NCBI GenBank assembly: GCA_022578605.1
Contig: MU394057.1
Location: 558,001 to 622,000 of the forward strand
DNA: 64,000 nt
Direction: 5' to 3'
Origin: Camillea tinctor
Lineage: Eukaryota > Ascomycota > Sordariomycetes > Xylariales > Xylariaceae
Position 1 is the stretch's first letter. Each line of letters opens with the position of its first letter. The notes below the pieces were generated by a model that searched no databases, was not told the DNA's origin, and worked only from the letters and a program-made list of their open reading frames with translations. This document shows positions 9,939 to 21,905 of this stretch, in pieces. The translations under genes and the position numbers were made by a program.

Positions 9939-11944
9939 ATGACCGACCAAGCTCTGTGTGATTTCTGCCGAGGTATTAACATCGAGAGTCTTCTCGCCCC
10001 TGGGGGGTATTGCCATGCCGCAACCCTTAAAGTGTTACTTGTCCAAGCATCAACATGTCGTCTGTGTAGACTTATCATCTCAGATGAAAGGGGAGCACTT
10101 CCTGATTCGACGTCTAGATTTATTTCCAATGGGCCTATCTTTTGTTTTATGGAGGGCACAACTATGACAGTACAAATTGGACCTGAGAATAATAGATCAT
10201 GGAGATATATCAACCTATTCTCGCGACCTGGTTAGTGGATAATACTTCGCTACTATGATACGATCTCTAAACTTGATGTCGGATACTAGATGACCCAGCA
10301 TCACGGGTTGGTGTGTCAATCCGCGGACACCTAATGACCACAGACTCGCCTTACTCTCTCCAGATTGCGCAGAACTGGCTATCCACATGTACCACCTCTC
10401 ATAGTTGCGCTAACGCTGTGCCTTTTCTAGCAGGTCAATATAACTCTGGAAGTTGGCCGTCGCGATTGCTTGATTTGAAAGCGCTTGACGAAGATATTCG
10501 ATTAGTTGACGTCGAAGGCCCGGGCATCTCCTATGCCGCACTAAGCTACTGTTGGGGATCTGATTCTACTCTCCATGCAAGCTACATCACAATTAGTCGA
10601 TCATTGGAGACTAGTCGTCAACGTATTGGATATAGTAGCCTGCCACGAACACTCAAAGATGCCGTCACTGTTTGCAGAGCACTGGGAATAAACTACTTGT
10701 GGATTGATGCTCTCTGCATCATTCAAGACTCCGAGAGTGACTGGCAAGCGGAGTCAGTCAAGATGGGGTCTATTTATAGCCAGGCACTCGTAACAATAGC
10801 GGCCGCAGTGGGAGACAACTGCAATGCCGGCTGCTTCAACCGGCGTGTGGGGACCGTGGCCCCGGAGATCCCGGTAGACACAGTTGAGATATCCGCTATT
10901 CTCGGAACGGGTGAAACGAGCACATTATGCTTTTATCGCGAGTGGCGTCACGAAGACTTCTTTTTCGAACGTGCTGAGGAAATATCTTCTTCACTCCTGC
11001 AGGCAAGGGCGTGGACCTTTCAGGAACGCCTCCTTTCCACCCGTATTCTTCATTATGGACCAGAAATGCTGTACTGGGAATGCAGGGAATGCTATGGTGA
11101 TGAACAATACCTCAGGACAAGGCATAACAAGGACGAGACATTACCTGGGTTCACGGTTAACCACTTGGAGACTCACTTTCATCCAAAGACTAAAGAGCGG
11201 GAGATCGTAACACGCTGGTATAGGAATATAATTGAACAGTACTCACGTCGTGCTTTAACATACGAGGAGGATAAGTTCCCGGCAATATCTGCCGTGGCGC
11301 AGCTGGTTCGTCATTATACTGCTGCAGAATATATCGCCGGCGTATGGTCACTAAACCTGCAGTATGGTTTATTCTGGAAGTCAGTCGGCACCAAAATAGA
11401 ACATTCGTCATATGTTGCACCATCGTTCTCCTGGGCGTCTTGTTCAAACCCAGTCCAATGGAACGAAGATCCACAAGTGCATATGGCTGAGGCCGAGTTC
11501 ACCATAAATGGCTATGCCATGGAACACAAGGATGACGACCCCTTCGGAAAATTGAAGTCAGGCTGGCTTAGCTTGACAGGGCATGCCTTGAAAGCCAAGG
11601 TTCAGCCTTATACCATGTCCTTTGATGAATTCAGCAAGCTTGCATATCGCAGAGGCTTAAAAGAGGGAGATGTCGTTCTGCCGAACGCTATTCTACTAAC
11701 AGAGTCGGGGGATCGCTGTGCTCACGCATATATGGATACCGTGGAAGCAGATGAAGAAGTACTATGTTTCCTTCTAAGATACGAGCGATCCGCCAGCGAC
11801 GAGTTATGTCTGTTAGTAATTTCACCGATATCCCCTACAGGAAATCAATATGTGAGGAAAGGGGTTGCAGCCGCAAAATCATTTCCCCACGGCTGGGCAG
11901 ATGTATACAGAAGTGCCCCCTTAGTGACGGTGACCCTTGTTTGA
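9939..11944 (+). CDS. HET-domain heterokaryon incompatibility protein
   Basis: Two exons, 9939..10230 and 10290..11944, 648 residues. The 59-base intron (GTTAGT to CTAG) joins in phase 1, giving a DDPASRVG junction. The N-terminal 97 residues carry a cysteine cluster (CDFC, then CRLC) common ahead of fungal HET domains. The HET domain starts near residue 179 with YAALSYCWG and continues with the second signature LWIDALCIIQDS and the third block MGSIYSQALVTIAAA; a RAWTFQERLLSTRIL block follows near 390. HET proteins trigger cell death after fusion of genetically different hyphae. The start at 9939 is the first ATG in frame. Its place next to a gene desert and near an effector-like gene fits a variable region. 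Confidence 0.93.
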
Positions 11945-12864
11945 AGTGGAGATCTTGCATCTCCCTTCCGTTCCATGAACCTATATTTAGGAAAATACCA
12001 TAGTAAGCTTGTTTGAGTTATAATAAAGTAGGATCGATAACGTTATTATGATCTTGCATGCCATCGCGGGATCAATTTGATAATTGTATTGCAGTTTTAG
12101 TTTGAATTATCCAAGACTAGGTACCTACCTAGGTAAATGAACCATATTTGCCCTAAGGATTCTGTATGAAAAAGAGGTAACCTAGATACCTACTGGCACA
12201 TTATATTCGTTCAACACTCATCGATGCAAGGTGTAAAGCACAATGCTCTGTAACGCAAGCTAGCCTCAATCCTCTAAGCGATATTGTTACTAGATGTTGA
12301 CTTATTGAGTCTGAAACGTAGAACGCGGAAGCACCCCTGAGCCGGCTGAGTCGTTTAATCGTTGTCGCAGATCTTGCATACATACGCGGCTCAAAAAGAA
12401 TCTACCGAAGTCTGCTCCACCGGGTCAAGAAACGTCGATCTCACACCTACTACCCCATGGTTTGATATGCATATGCCATTTGGCGACGTAATCTGGGGAC
12501 ACTCGAGGGCTGGATCGAACGAGGCTCGAGCCGAGTTTCCAGCTCGTCTCCCGTTGGTAGGACCATTCCTCGTGACCTGAGACGAACCGTCTGTGAGAAT
12601 GCGCTATGGTAATCCGAACGGCGAGATCCAAGAAGACATGATCGTCACTTCATCAGACGAGAGAGGCTATTGAAAAGCTGCTCCACCGGCGCCTATATAA
12701 GGGACAGTTGTATCACGCAATGGTGATCTGAATATTATCTCATCTCATTATCCAAGTCAGCAATCAATCTACTCCCTATATTTCTTTCTACAGTATAATC
12801 GGACCCAGCGTCCTCTTAGAAACATTTTTATTCCTCTCACTTCAAACAAAAATCACTTTTCAAA
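11945..12864. other. Intergenic region, 0.9 kb
   Basis: Contains a run of palindromic steps TAGGTACCTACCTAGGTA at about 12118-12135. The right part is the promoter and long pyrimidine-rich leader of the small secreted protein gene. No further gene is supported. Confidence 0.6.
12694..12700 (+). promoter_or_regulatory. Probable TATA box of the BAS-like gene
   Basis: TATATAA in a GC-rich setting, 165 bases before the ATG at 12865. The stretch between has few ATGs and ends in a CT/A-rich leader with CAAAATGG at the start codon, as expected for a strongly transcribed fungal gene. Confidence 0.5.
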
Positions 12865-13314
12865 ATGGTTCGCATCGCCGCCACCGCAGTCCTAGCTTGT
12901 ACGTTACATCTTCTTTTCTCATCGTCGAATCAGAAGCCGGCCTATGTATATAAACTAACCAGTCATTAGTTGCCGTCACGGCTCTTGCTGCTCTGACACC
13001 GAACAATGCAGGTGCTAAGAACGTTGGTCAGGGTAACGGCCAACAGTTCATCACAGGAGGTTGTGTCTCAGACGCGGTATGTAACTTTCCTATACTGAAT
13101 ATAACTCAGGTGTAACGGACTTGAATGCTAACATACTTAATTTTAGGACTGCTCGTCAGCATGCTGCGCTGAAGTTCAGGGAACTGGTCTTGGTGTATGC
13201 TCAGCCGAGGCAGCATCGAACCAGAATGGCAAGCTAGGTTGCGGCTTCGTTGACCCCAACGCTCAGCAGACTATTGCGGATGCTGAGGCCCAGGTCCAGA
13301 AGCAAGGATTCTAA
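12865..13314 (+). CDS. Small secreted cysteine-rich protein, BAS2/BAS3-like effector candidate
   Basis: Three exons, 12865..12898, 12970..13076 and 13147..13314, 102 residues. The joins are in phase 1 and phase 0, with GT-AG introns of about 70 bases. A signal peptide covers about residues 1-20 (MVRIAATAVLAFAVTALAAL). The mature part starts near AKNVGQGNGQQFITGG and then shows the pattern C-x5-C-x3-CC-x9-C-x13-C, six cysteines in all, with CVSDADCSSACC as the core. This layout matches the biotrophy-associated secreted protein family first described in Magnaporthe oryzae, small proteins released during plant infection and also found in saprobes. The match is made from remembered family features, not a search. 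It lies alone between the HET and PEBP genes. Confidence 0.85.
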
Positions 13315-13471
13315 GTCAGGGAGTTCATGAGTATGTATGATAGGGCTAGAGTCGAATAATCTGTAAAAGTTCGAATACCAATGATGTATCCAAGTGAAAT
13401 ATTCTAAAGTGGTCATAAAACGTCTTTGAATGTCTATTCTTGCTCATATCAATAGAGAAATGGCCTTCTAG

Positions 13472-14125
13472 TTACTCCTTCCAGCTATCTCCAGCGCATG
13501 TCATCCAATTCACACCCACCAGCTGTAGTCCATGTTTCTGCGCAAACTCAGCAGGCTTGAATGAGCGCCTCTGTACGAACTCTTCGCCCCCAACATCTTC
13601 CTTAGACAACTGCAGCCCCTGTGGTTCTCTATAAAGGAGGAATAGGTACCTATGGGGCTTGGACCTAGGGAGAATTATACATTAGCATCTTAGCAGCCCA
13701 GGTCCTCAAGACATGCCCCTGACTTACTCGTCTTTAGGGCCTGGGCCCAGGTATTCCGTCAACGCCGGTTTCGACGCCAAGTCCACCGCCCCATCTGCCT
13801 GCGGTCTCAGTCCCGAGAGCACCCAGTGCCTCCAAAACGCAAACTTCGGGTCGTTAGGCGTCGGCGCATCCGGGTCGATCAAGATGAAACCATACGACGT
13901 ATCCGGGGGTGCCCCAGCTTCCGGAGCAAAGGTGATGGCCGGCGCCTGCTTACACTCGCCGGCACGGAAGAAGTTGCCTAGCTCTACTGCCCTGTCGCCG
14001 AACGCGATGTTGAGCTTCGTCGTGGGGACGAAGTTGTCCGGGATCAGACCGGCGGCAGGGCCCGGGACGAGGTTTGCTTTGGCTAGCGAGCCGGCGAGGG
14101 CTTGGGCATGTTCGGCGAGGGACAT
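13472..14125 (-). CDS. Phosphatidylethanolamine-binding protein (PEBP) family
   Basis: Two exons, complement(13472..13664, 13728..14125), 196 residues. A 63-base intron splits a Glu codon in phase 2; the downstream exon supplies the required end (PHRYLFLLYREP and NWMTCAGDSW). The PEBP anion-binding pocket is visible: DPDAP at residues 84-88 and FWRHWV with His100, then GPHRY-like PHRY after the join. There is no signal peptide, so the protein is probably cytosolic, like yeast Tfs1, an inhibitor of carboxypeptidase Y and a modulator of Ras signalling. Whether this copy inhibits a protease is unknown. Confidence 0.93.
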
Positions 14126-14431
14126 GGCGAATGGGACAGGATGAAGGCTATAACAGAGCCCTTTAAGCTTACCATGATGGGGCCGAGAAAGTTATACATA
14201 TTTATAAAATGCCCTCCCTAGTCAAGATGAGCGGGGTTCATCTGACTGGTGGAAAATTCCAGCGAGCGCTGCGTGTTGTAGCTTGGCAGTGACTTTGGAA
14301 AGCAATGGATCTGGAATAAAGTCGCACGAGAGGTGATCGGGAATGGGCTAAGCCAAGTCCCTGGCTTTCTAGTTTTCGATGCATTCATCCTCAACGTTGA
14401 CCGTGGTCAGTTCGAGGGTTTCTTATATTCA
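14126..14431. other. Intergenic spacer
   Basis: About 300 bases containing the promoter of the PEBP gene and the 3' end of the ankyrin gene. Nothing else is seen. Confidence 0.6.
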
Positions 14432-16539
14432 TTATTCTTTACCACCGGCTTGTCGTATTACATCCGCAACTGCGCGCTGACCAGTCTTCATCGCCATCCT
14501 CAGCGGTGACTGTCCGTTCTTATTTAAAACATCCAGTTTCGCTCCCCGCCTTACGAGAAGAATCGTAATATTGGGGCGTCCGTCGCTGATGGCTTGGTGC
14601 AGCGGTGATGTGGGGCAAGGGAGATCCGGGTCTGCTCCGTGGTCTAATAGCAGTTCCACAAGTTCCAAGTTGTTGCATACAATCGCCCAGTGGATTGGAG
14701 TTGTGCTGTCGGTAGATCTGAAGTAGTTGACGTTGGCTCCGTATTTAATCATCAGTCTTGCGTGGTCGAAATAGAAGTTGGCGCATAGGGAGTGGAGAAG
14801 TATGGATTCTAATTTGATGTCAGCACCGGGCTCCAAAAACAATAAGTTGTGAGGAATCATCCACTCACTAGTAGGTTCATATTCAAAGTTAGGATCTGCC
14901 CCGTTCTGAAGAAGCAGTTCCATAATGGACAGGTCTATATCCTTGGAGGAACTCGTGCAGAGGCTAATTGGTGTAATTCCTCTAGGATGCTTGCATTCCT
15001 TCAGCTTATTATGACAAGCATCATCTTGTTGTAAGTATTCGAAAACAATAGGCGACAGGTAAGCGTTTGGGTCTGCGCCGTATTCTAGGAGAAGCCTTAA
15101 GCATGCTGTATTCCGGAACAGGACTGCTCTATGAATCGGTAAAATATCTTCAAACTAGTTAGTCAATGGGTAAAATTAAAAACATAACCTATTGGGTTGC
15201 AGTTAGCGACTCACTAGTAAGTCTTTCTGGTATATTTGGATCAAATCCGGCTTCTAATAAGAATTGAAGAGACTGAAAGTCGTTCATGTCCGCTGCTTCA
15301 CTAGTGGCATCGTGACAGTATTCGCCTATCTTCACTCGGTCCTTAAGGGTGGCAAGGAGAGGCTTCAGAGAAGAGATATCGCGGGCGTGTTCTCGCAAGA
15401 GGTTTAAGAGCTGTTTGCCGTCCATACCCCCTAGGGCGCAACCTCGACTCACCAATAGCTCAGCAACACTCCAGGATTGCTCACGTATGGCGAGTTGAAA
15501 CGGTGTGATATGATCCTGACCATCTTTGACATTGATTTTACCACCGTGATCCAGAAACATAGTAGCGATGTCTCGCTCATCGTACATTGCACAATGGTGA
15601 AGTATTGTCATTCCATTATCGTACCGATCTGTCAGCGATGCGCCTGCAGATAGGAGGTTCTGCACCTGTTTTGAATTGCCCGCGGCCACTGCATCGAGAA
15701 GGGTTACGTGTTCCACAGGTCTGAGGATTAAAAGTGTTAGCACCTATGTATAGAATATTGAAGGATGATACATACGATATTCCAGTGTGTAAGGGTTCTA
15801 TTTCTGCATCGCCTAGTTTGTCAAGAAACAGATCCATTGCATAACCACTGTCGGTTTTGGCGGTTATACTGGGACTCCGACTCCCACCAGTTACAGTTCG
15901 AATGTCCTCCTCAAGCTTCCTACGAAACACTTTTGCTTTATTGCGATTCGAGAAATCACTCCCTAAACGTTCGTAGAGAGCCTCCATATCTTGCTGGATA
16001 TCGTCATGACACTTCCCGGTTAGGTATCTAGTTATTACGTTTAAAACTATGTCAATACAAATCCCATCATGTAGGTTGCAATCCGGAAAGTAATAAAAAA
16101 AGTCTTACCCGTTTGAAACAGAAACGATGAGACTCAAGCTCGCTTTTGCTTCTCGCAATCTTGCCCGGTGGGATCGTACATCGTTTTTCAAAAACATCCA
16201 GCGCCCGAACCACGTTAGCTTACTTCTCGTGCTTGCTTCGTCGGGTATAATAAGCTGTTGTAGGATGGAGTGCAATGCGCTGACAGGTGTCTTGCAGTTG
16301 TTCGTGCACTGTTCCAGGGTTTCGAATAACACGGCGTCGCGTGGCTTGAAGTTCTCGCTCGTGAATACGCACTCGGTAGATCGAAGAATCAAATCCAGAT
16401 TCTCTAGGTCAGCGCGGAGGTCGAGAAGGTCGGATGGTGCATCTCGTATGTCAGTGATGAGCTTGATTACTTCTTGGGATGTCTTCGCTGTGAAGCCAAC
16501 AAGGCCAATGGTACTGGCGATGATCGACAAAGGGTCCAT
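14432..16539 (-). CDS. Ankyrin-repeat protein with fungal STAND-type N-terminal domain
   Basis: Four exons, complement(14432..15147, 15215..15720, 15776..16027, 16109..16539), 634 residues; all three introns are canonical and keep frame. The protein starts MDPLSIIASTIGLVGF, the hallmark of the helical N-terminal domain (residues 1-130) placed before NACHT or ankyrin regions in fungal NLR-like proteins. A linker of about 100 residues follows. Ankyrin repeats fill the rest, for example LLDAVAAGNSKQVQNLL, GMTILHHCAMYDERDIATMFL, PIHRAVLFRNTACLRLLLEYGADPN, TPIHWAIVCNNLELVELLLDHGADP and SPLHQAISDGR. No P-loop NTPase is present between the two. The upstream in-frame ATG at 16620 would add a hydrophobic stretch, but MDPLSII is the family start. 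Function is probably self/non-self or signalling, unproven. Confidence 0.9.
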
Positions 16540-17773
16540 TATATTATTGCGAAATGAAAACTTGAGGAGAGAAAGACAGAGAAACGTTGAACAAAAAATA
16601 AGCACCGGTACTACATACATCCTGTCTATATATGTATCAACTAATACACCTATCTATATATATAATTTTGTATTATAAGACCTGGACTCGGTTCCTTTGC
16701 TTCAAGAAGCTGAATGTATGGTTCCTTATTAATATGTGGCGCAGCGATCTCTCACTGTCGCAATTAGATCCTATTCCTAGTCACTTGCGAGGCTAAGTTT
16801 ACGGCACAGCAGTATTCTTCGCAGAATCATGTCATTGCTAATATGATATGCATGCCTACCTACAATACCGGTATGCTACAATATTTGGGTTACCTCCTGA
16901 TGCCCTTGTCAAGTTGAGTTCACCTCAACGGCGCTGGCGGGCCGATGCCGCTACCCGCGCTCCACGCCCCAACGTTGGGGAACAGCTTTAGGACTATGTA
17001 TATCGTTCAATAGATTATCTATCTGTATAGGTCAAAGTATTTCCAACGTGGAACATTCTATGCCAAACTACTGCATAACAAACGGGTATAATATGTGGGG
17101 TGGAGAGATGTTGATGAGGGGAAAAGTTATAGGTTGACCTATGTTAGTATACACTAGCAATTGGATTACCCAGCTTACACAACTCAATCAATATGCGCTG
17201 TGTCATATTACATATAACAGTTGATGTTTGTTATAGGTTACCTAATAGAGACATATGTCAACATTGGAGTCAAGAAAAGTGAAGATTAGTACTAAAGAGG
17301 AACTCAAGTTAAAAAAAAAACATTCGTAGTTGTAACTCTTTGATAATTCTTTTTACTCTGCTATTTAGAACTGGTGGATTTAATAGGTTAATCTGCTCCT
17401 TTCAAATTACTTATGAGACCCCATTAAGCTTCATGTTTGTTAACTAGTAGGTAAATAGGTAGTGACCGGGACCATTACCCGACCCTGTTACATACCCTTA
17501 GAGAAGCTCTGGGCGATTAGAGGTCCGTTCTACAACCCCCTAGTTTGCTCAGAGCCAACGCTCCGGATCCGCCCCCGATCTTCGCTGGCAATTGCGTCTA
17601 GGTTAAGCAAGTAATATTCATCCACCTTGACGATTCTTTCACCGAGATCGACATATGCCCGGATACAAATACACCGAGTGGACCTGACTGCGGGAGGTCT
17701 TAAAGTCTTCGAATCCGGCCTGCGCTACCGCACTCAATTGTCACTCCTCACACTCTAGTCTTCCCTCGTCACC
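16540..17773. promoter_or_regulatory. Intergenic region upstream of the beta-glucosidase
   Basis: 1.2 kb between two divergent genes. Adjacent matches to the carbon-repressor consensus SYGGRG (GTGGGG at 17095 and GTGGAG at 17100) sit about 670 bases before the glucosidase ATG, with another on the opposite strand near 16953. CreA control of a GH3 enzyme would be normal, but such short sites occur by chance. No extra gene is supported. Confidence 0.4.
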
Positions 17774-20360
17774 ATGCGGTCGCTACTTGCGCTGGCAGGC
17801 TTGCACGTCTTTGCGTCCCCTTTCACCGCGTTTGCTCTGTCTGAATATGCGTCTCCACCGGTTTACCCATCACGTGAGTCTTGCCTTTTCGGTTCGAAGA
17901 AGAAGATTACAGAGTACTGATTTCTCAATTAAAAAAAGCCCCGGGTAAGGGGAGGGGTATCTGGGCGGACGCTTATGCCAGTGCCCGGGAGTTGGTGGGC
18001 CAGATGAGCCTAGACGAGAAGGTAAATATTACACGAGGTGTCTCTGGGGTCGACAATGTTTGCGCTGGCAACACTGGTACTGTGCCACGGCTCGGTTGGC
18101 CAGGCATGTGTCTTCATGATGCTGGCAATGGTGTTAGAGCAACGGATCTTGTGAACTCGTATCCCTCCGCAGTCCACGTCGGCGCTGCTTGGGATAGGAA
18201 CTTAACATACGAAAGGGGGTTCTACATGGGAAAGGAATTCAAAACTAAAGGAGGTATGAATCCTCTGATATATTTTGATTAAAGAGAATTTCACTCACCC
18301 TGACTCTAAGTGAATGTACTCCTTGGACCTAACGCCGGTCCTCTGGGTCGGATTCCTCTTGGCGGACGTAATTGGGAGGGGTTTTCAGTTGACCCCTATC
18401 TTTCTGGTCAGCTTAATGCCGAAACTATCGTTGGCCATCAAGACGCTGGCGTAATAGCAAATATCAAGGTGCGCAAGAAATAAGCAAAATAAAATGCGGC
18501 ACCCAGAGACTAACATAGTCGTTTAGCATTTTATTGGGAATGAGCAGGAAACCTTCAGGCGTCCTTATTTCGGCGTGGAAGCCGTGTCGTCTAACATAGA
18601 TGACAAGACGCTCCACGAATTTTACCTCTGGCCATTTATGGACGGGGTCAAAGCTGGCGTCGCTTCGGTCATGTGCTCATACAACCGAGTCAACAGCACA
18701 TACGCATGCATGAATAGCAAGCTCATGAATGGTATTCTAAAAACCGAGCTCTCATTTGATGGATTTGTGCTACTTGATTGGAATGCGCAACACAGCCTCG
18801 ACAGCGCAAACGCTGGGCTTGATATGGTAATGCCGTCCGGGGGGTCCTGGGGCGACAACCTAACCGAGGCGGTGCACAATGGCAGTGTGAGCGAAGACAG
18901 AGTCACGGACATGGCGACTAGGTAAATAATAATTTCAACTCAAATCCACGATCGGAAAGCGACTAACTCGGCAATCTAGAATTGTCGCAGCGTGGTATTT
19001 TCTAGGCCAGAATGGCACCAACTTCCCCGTGCCTGGTATTGGAATGAAGAATCTTACTCAACCTCACGAGCAAGTGGATGCACGAATCCCGGAATCAGCA
19101 TCGGTGATACTAGAGGGGGCTATTGCTGGGCATGTTCTGGTCAAGAACGACGGCGCACTCCCTTTCAAACAGAACCCGGTGATGCTATCGGTCTATGGGT
19201 ATGATGCCACGGTCCCAAGAACTAAAAATACCGATGTTCTCTTCCAATTAGGATACACATCTTCCCCTGAAATGGGCCAGGCTGTATTGGGTACTGAGCA
19301 GCATTTTGACCAAGCCGCGAAAGGAGGCACCATTGTCTCGGGCGGAAGAGCTGCGGCAAATAGCCCTTCATATATATCTGATGTAAGTTGCTCAATTGAA
19401 TGGCAGCCGATGTTTTCGCTAACAGCAAGCAAGCCCCTGAGCGCAATCCAGCAAAGGGCACGTAAAGATGGGTCCTGGGTCAACTGGGATCTTGAGTCAT
19501 CAGACCCAGATGTTAATGCTGCTTCGGATGTGTGTCTAGTGTTTATCAACGCCATAGCGACAGAGGGCTGGGATCGTGACGGTCTCCACGACGACTTCAG
19601 CGACGCTCTGGTACTAAATGTCGCATCCAAATGCGCTAACACAATCGTCGTTATTCACGCCTCCGGAATCCGCCTGGTGGACCAGTGGATTGAGCACCCC
19701 AACGTCACCACGACGATCATCGCCCACCTCCCAGGTCAGGAGAGCGGAGAGGCTCTTGTGAAGCTCCTTTACGGCGAGGCAGGTTTCTCTGGGAAACTAC
19801 CTTACACTTTGGCCAAAAACGAGAGCGACTACTCGGTGTACGCGCCATGCAACCGCGCACCAGACAGCACCGACCCGCAATGCGACTTCGCCGAGGGCGT
19901 CTACGTCGACTACCGCGCCTTCGACGCGAAGAACATCACGCCCCGCTACGAGTTCGGCTACGGGCTAAGCTACACAACCTTCAACTATTCTTCGCTCTCT
20001 ATCAATCTATCCGAGCTATCAGCTGACTCCCCAGCCGGCGCCGCTAAGGACGGTGACAGCCTATGGGATGTCGTGGCGACGGTGGAGGCCGAAGTGACTA
20101 ACACCGGTGCAGTGGCCGGCGCTGAAGTCGCGCAGCTGTACCTCGGTATCCCGAACAGTCCCCCGCAGCAGCTGCGCGGCTTCGAGAAGCCGTTCCTCAA
20201 CCCAGGCGAGTCAGTAACGGTTCACTTCGCCCTCACGAGGCGCGACTTCAGCGTGTGGGATGTCGTCGCCCAGGAGTGGGTCGTCCAGGAAGGGAGCTAT
20301 CAGATCCGGGTCGGGGCCAGCAGCCGCGATATAAGGCTCACGGGGACGCTAGAAGTCTAA
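17774..20360 (+). CDS. Secreted GH3 beta-glucosidase
   Basis: Five exons, 17774..17873, 17939..18253, 18311..18468, 18527..18921 and 18980..20360, 782 residues, all joined through 57-65 base GT-AG introns. A signal peptide covers about residues 1-19 ([21 protein letters not shown]). The N-terminal barrel has the GH3 blocks [35 protein letters not shown] (here starting with HF after the join) and [12 protein letters not shown], where Asp275 is the expected nucleophile. The second domain ([26 protein letters not shown]) and the C-terminal fibronectin-III-like domain ([29 protein letters not shown]) are complete. It releases glucose from cello-oligosaccharides or other beta-glucosides outside the cell. 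It is convergent with the aldo/keto reductase, 260 bases apart. Confidence 0.95.
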
Positions 20361-20620
20361 GTTAGGGGTATTGTTTACTAGGCTTGTAGGAAGTCTCTTG
20401 GATTGCAACATAGAGTAGTTTATGTGATCATGATAACTATCACATGGAAGTACACCTACTTAGAGTATGTAGTAGTTAATGGTAGTGTTTTATGCTGGTC
20501 TTATTCTTCATGCCCTATGATCTATTTCTATCTGTATCATTATCCTATATAATGCATTTCTCGGACTTCTAACTACCTTTAACTCTGTTCCTCATCTACC
20601 CCTTTCTAGTTCATCTCTCA

Positions 20621-21905
20621 TCACCCCTGCCTTGACGGGTCCAGTTCCACCTTATTTTGAGTAATCGCATCAATCTCTGCTAAGATCTCAGGCGTAAGCT
20701 TGTCCAAGACTTTCAGAGCTCCCACATTCTCGACGATCTGCTCTGGACGGCTAGCTCCCGTGATGACACTTGTGACGTTCGGATTCTTCAAGCACCACGC
20801 CACGGCGAGCTGGCTCTGCGTTATGCCGAGCTTGTCGGCGATGGCCTTCAGCTGCTTGCTCTTAACGATCTGATCCTTCCACGAATCGTCGCCCCATTTC
20901 TCGCGCATCTGCTGAGCGAACCCGTCCTTACTCACGGAGAAACGGGAGTCTTCGGGCGGTGCATCGAGCGCATCGTTGTACTTGCCGCTGAGGATGCCGA
21001 ACAGCTGGGGGCTAAAGGTAGTGAGGCCGATGCCGTATCTCGAGTAGATACGCTGAAACTCGCCCTCGACCTTCTTCCGAGTAAGGATGTTGTAGAAAGG
21101 CTGCTCTACGATGGGTCCAATCATGCGCAGATCCTTAGCAATGCCGACGGCTTCAGCGATCTCGTCGGCGCTCCATTCAGAGGTCCCCCAGTACAATGCC
21201 ATGCCATTGTCTATAACGTAATTGAAGGCACGAACCGTCTCTTCCATCGGCGTTAGACGATCGGGCCGGTGGGCATATACAATATCGACATATTTCAGGT
21301 CGAGCCTCTGTAGCGAAGCTTCGAGTCCTTCAATGATGTGTTTCCGTGAGAGGCCATGATTATTGACTAGGATCTCCCCGTTCACAGCACCCCAATTTAT
21401 CTATTTTCAGGCACATATGAGAAATCTTGACGGGGTTTTAATGAGAATGGGACTTGGAAATTTTATCCTACCTTCGTGCTTATAACAAGGTCACTGCGTT
21501 TCCAGCCAAATTTCTTGATGGCCTTTCCCATAATAATTTCAGACTTGCCAGCAGTGTAACTTATTATACTTAGCACTTTGCCCAATCCCTCTCCTAGTCT
21601 TGATGACTTACTTTTCAGCAGTATCGAAGAAGTTCACGCCGAGATCATAGGCCTGCTTCATGCACGTGAAAGTCTTTTCTAAACCTCTTTTTAGCAGACG
21701 TCCAATAGTAGATGTGCTCCCTGATACCTACCATCTTCAACATGACCACCAAACCTATAGATACTAGTCAGCTTGAGCTTTACATTTACATGTCAATATC
21801 AACTTACGTTAGCCATCCCCCAAGCCCAATTGCTGAAATATGCAGTCCCGAGTTTCCCAATCTCCGGTAGACCATTCCGGTCTTTCGCGGTTCTTCCCAA
21901 GCCAT
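20621..21905 (-). CDS. Aldo/keto reductase, Kv-beta-like (AKR6 type)
   Basis: Five exons, complement(20621..21400, 21472..21559, 21612..21684, 21732..21754, 21808..21905), 353 residues. The second exon is only 23 bases (FGGHVED) and is needed to keep frame. The fold starts [20 protein letters not shown]. The catalytic tetrad is visible: Asp in NFFDTAENY with its Tyr, Lys in VISTK and His in VYAHRPD. The cofactor-binding C-terminal part ([26 protein letters not shown]) is complete. Relatives are NADPH-dependent oxidoreductases similar to the beta subunit of voltage-gated potassium channels and to bacterial YghZ. The substrate is unknown. Confidence 0.93.
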
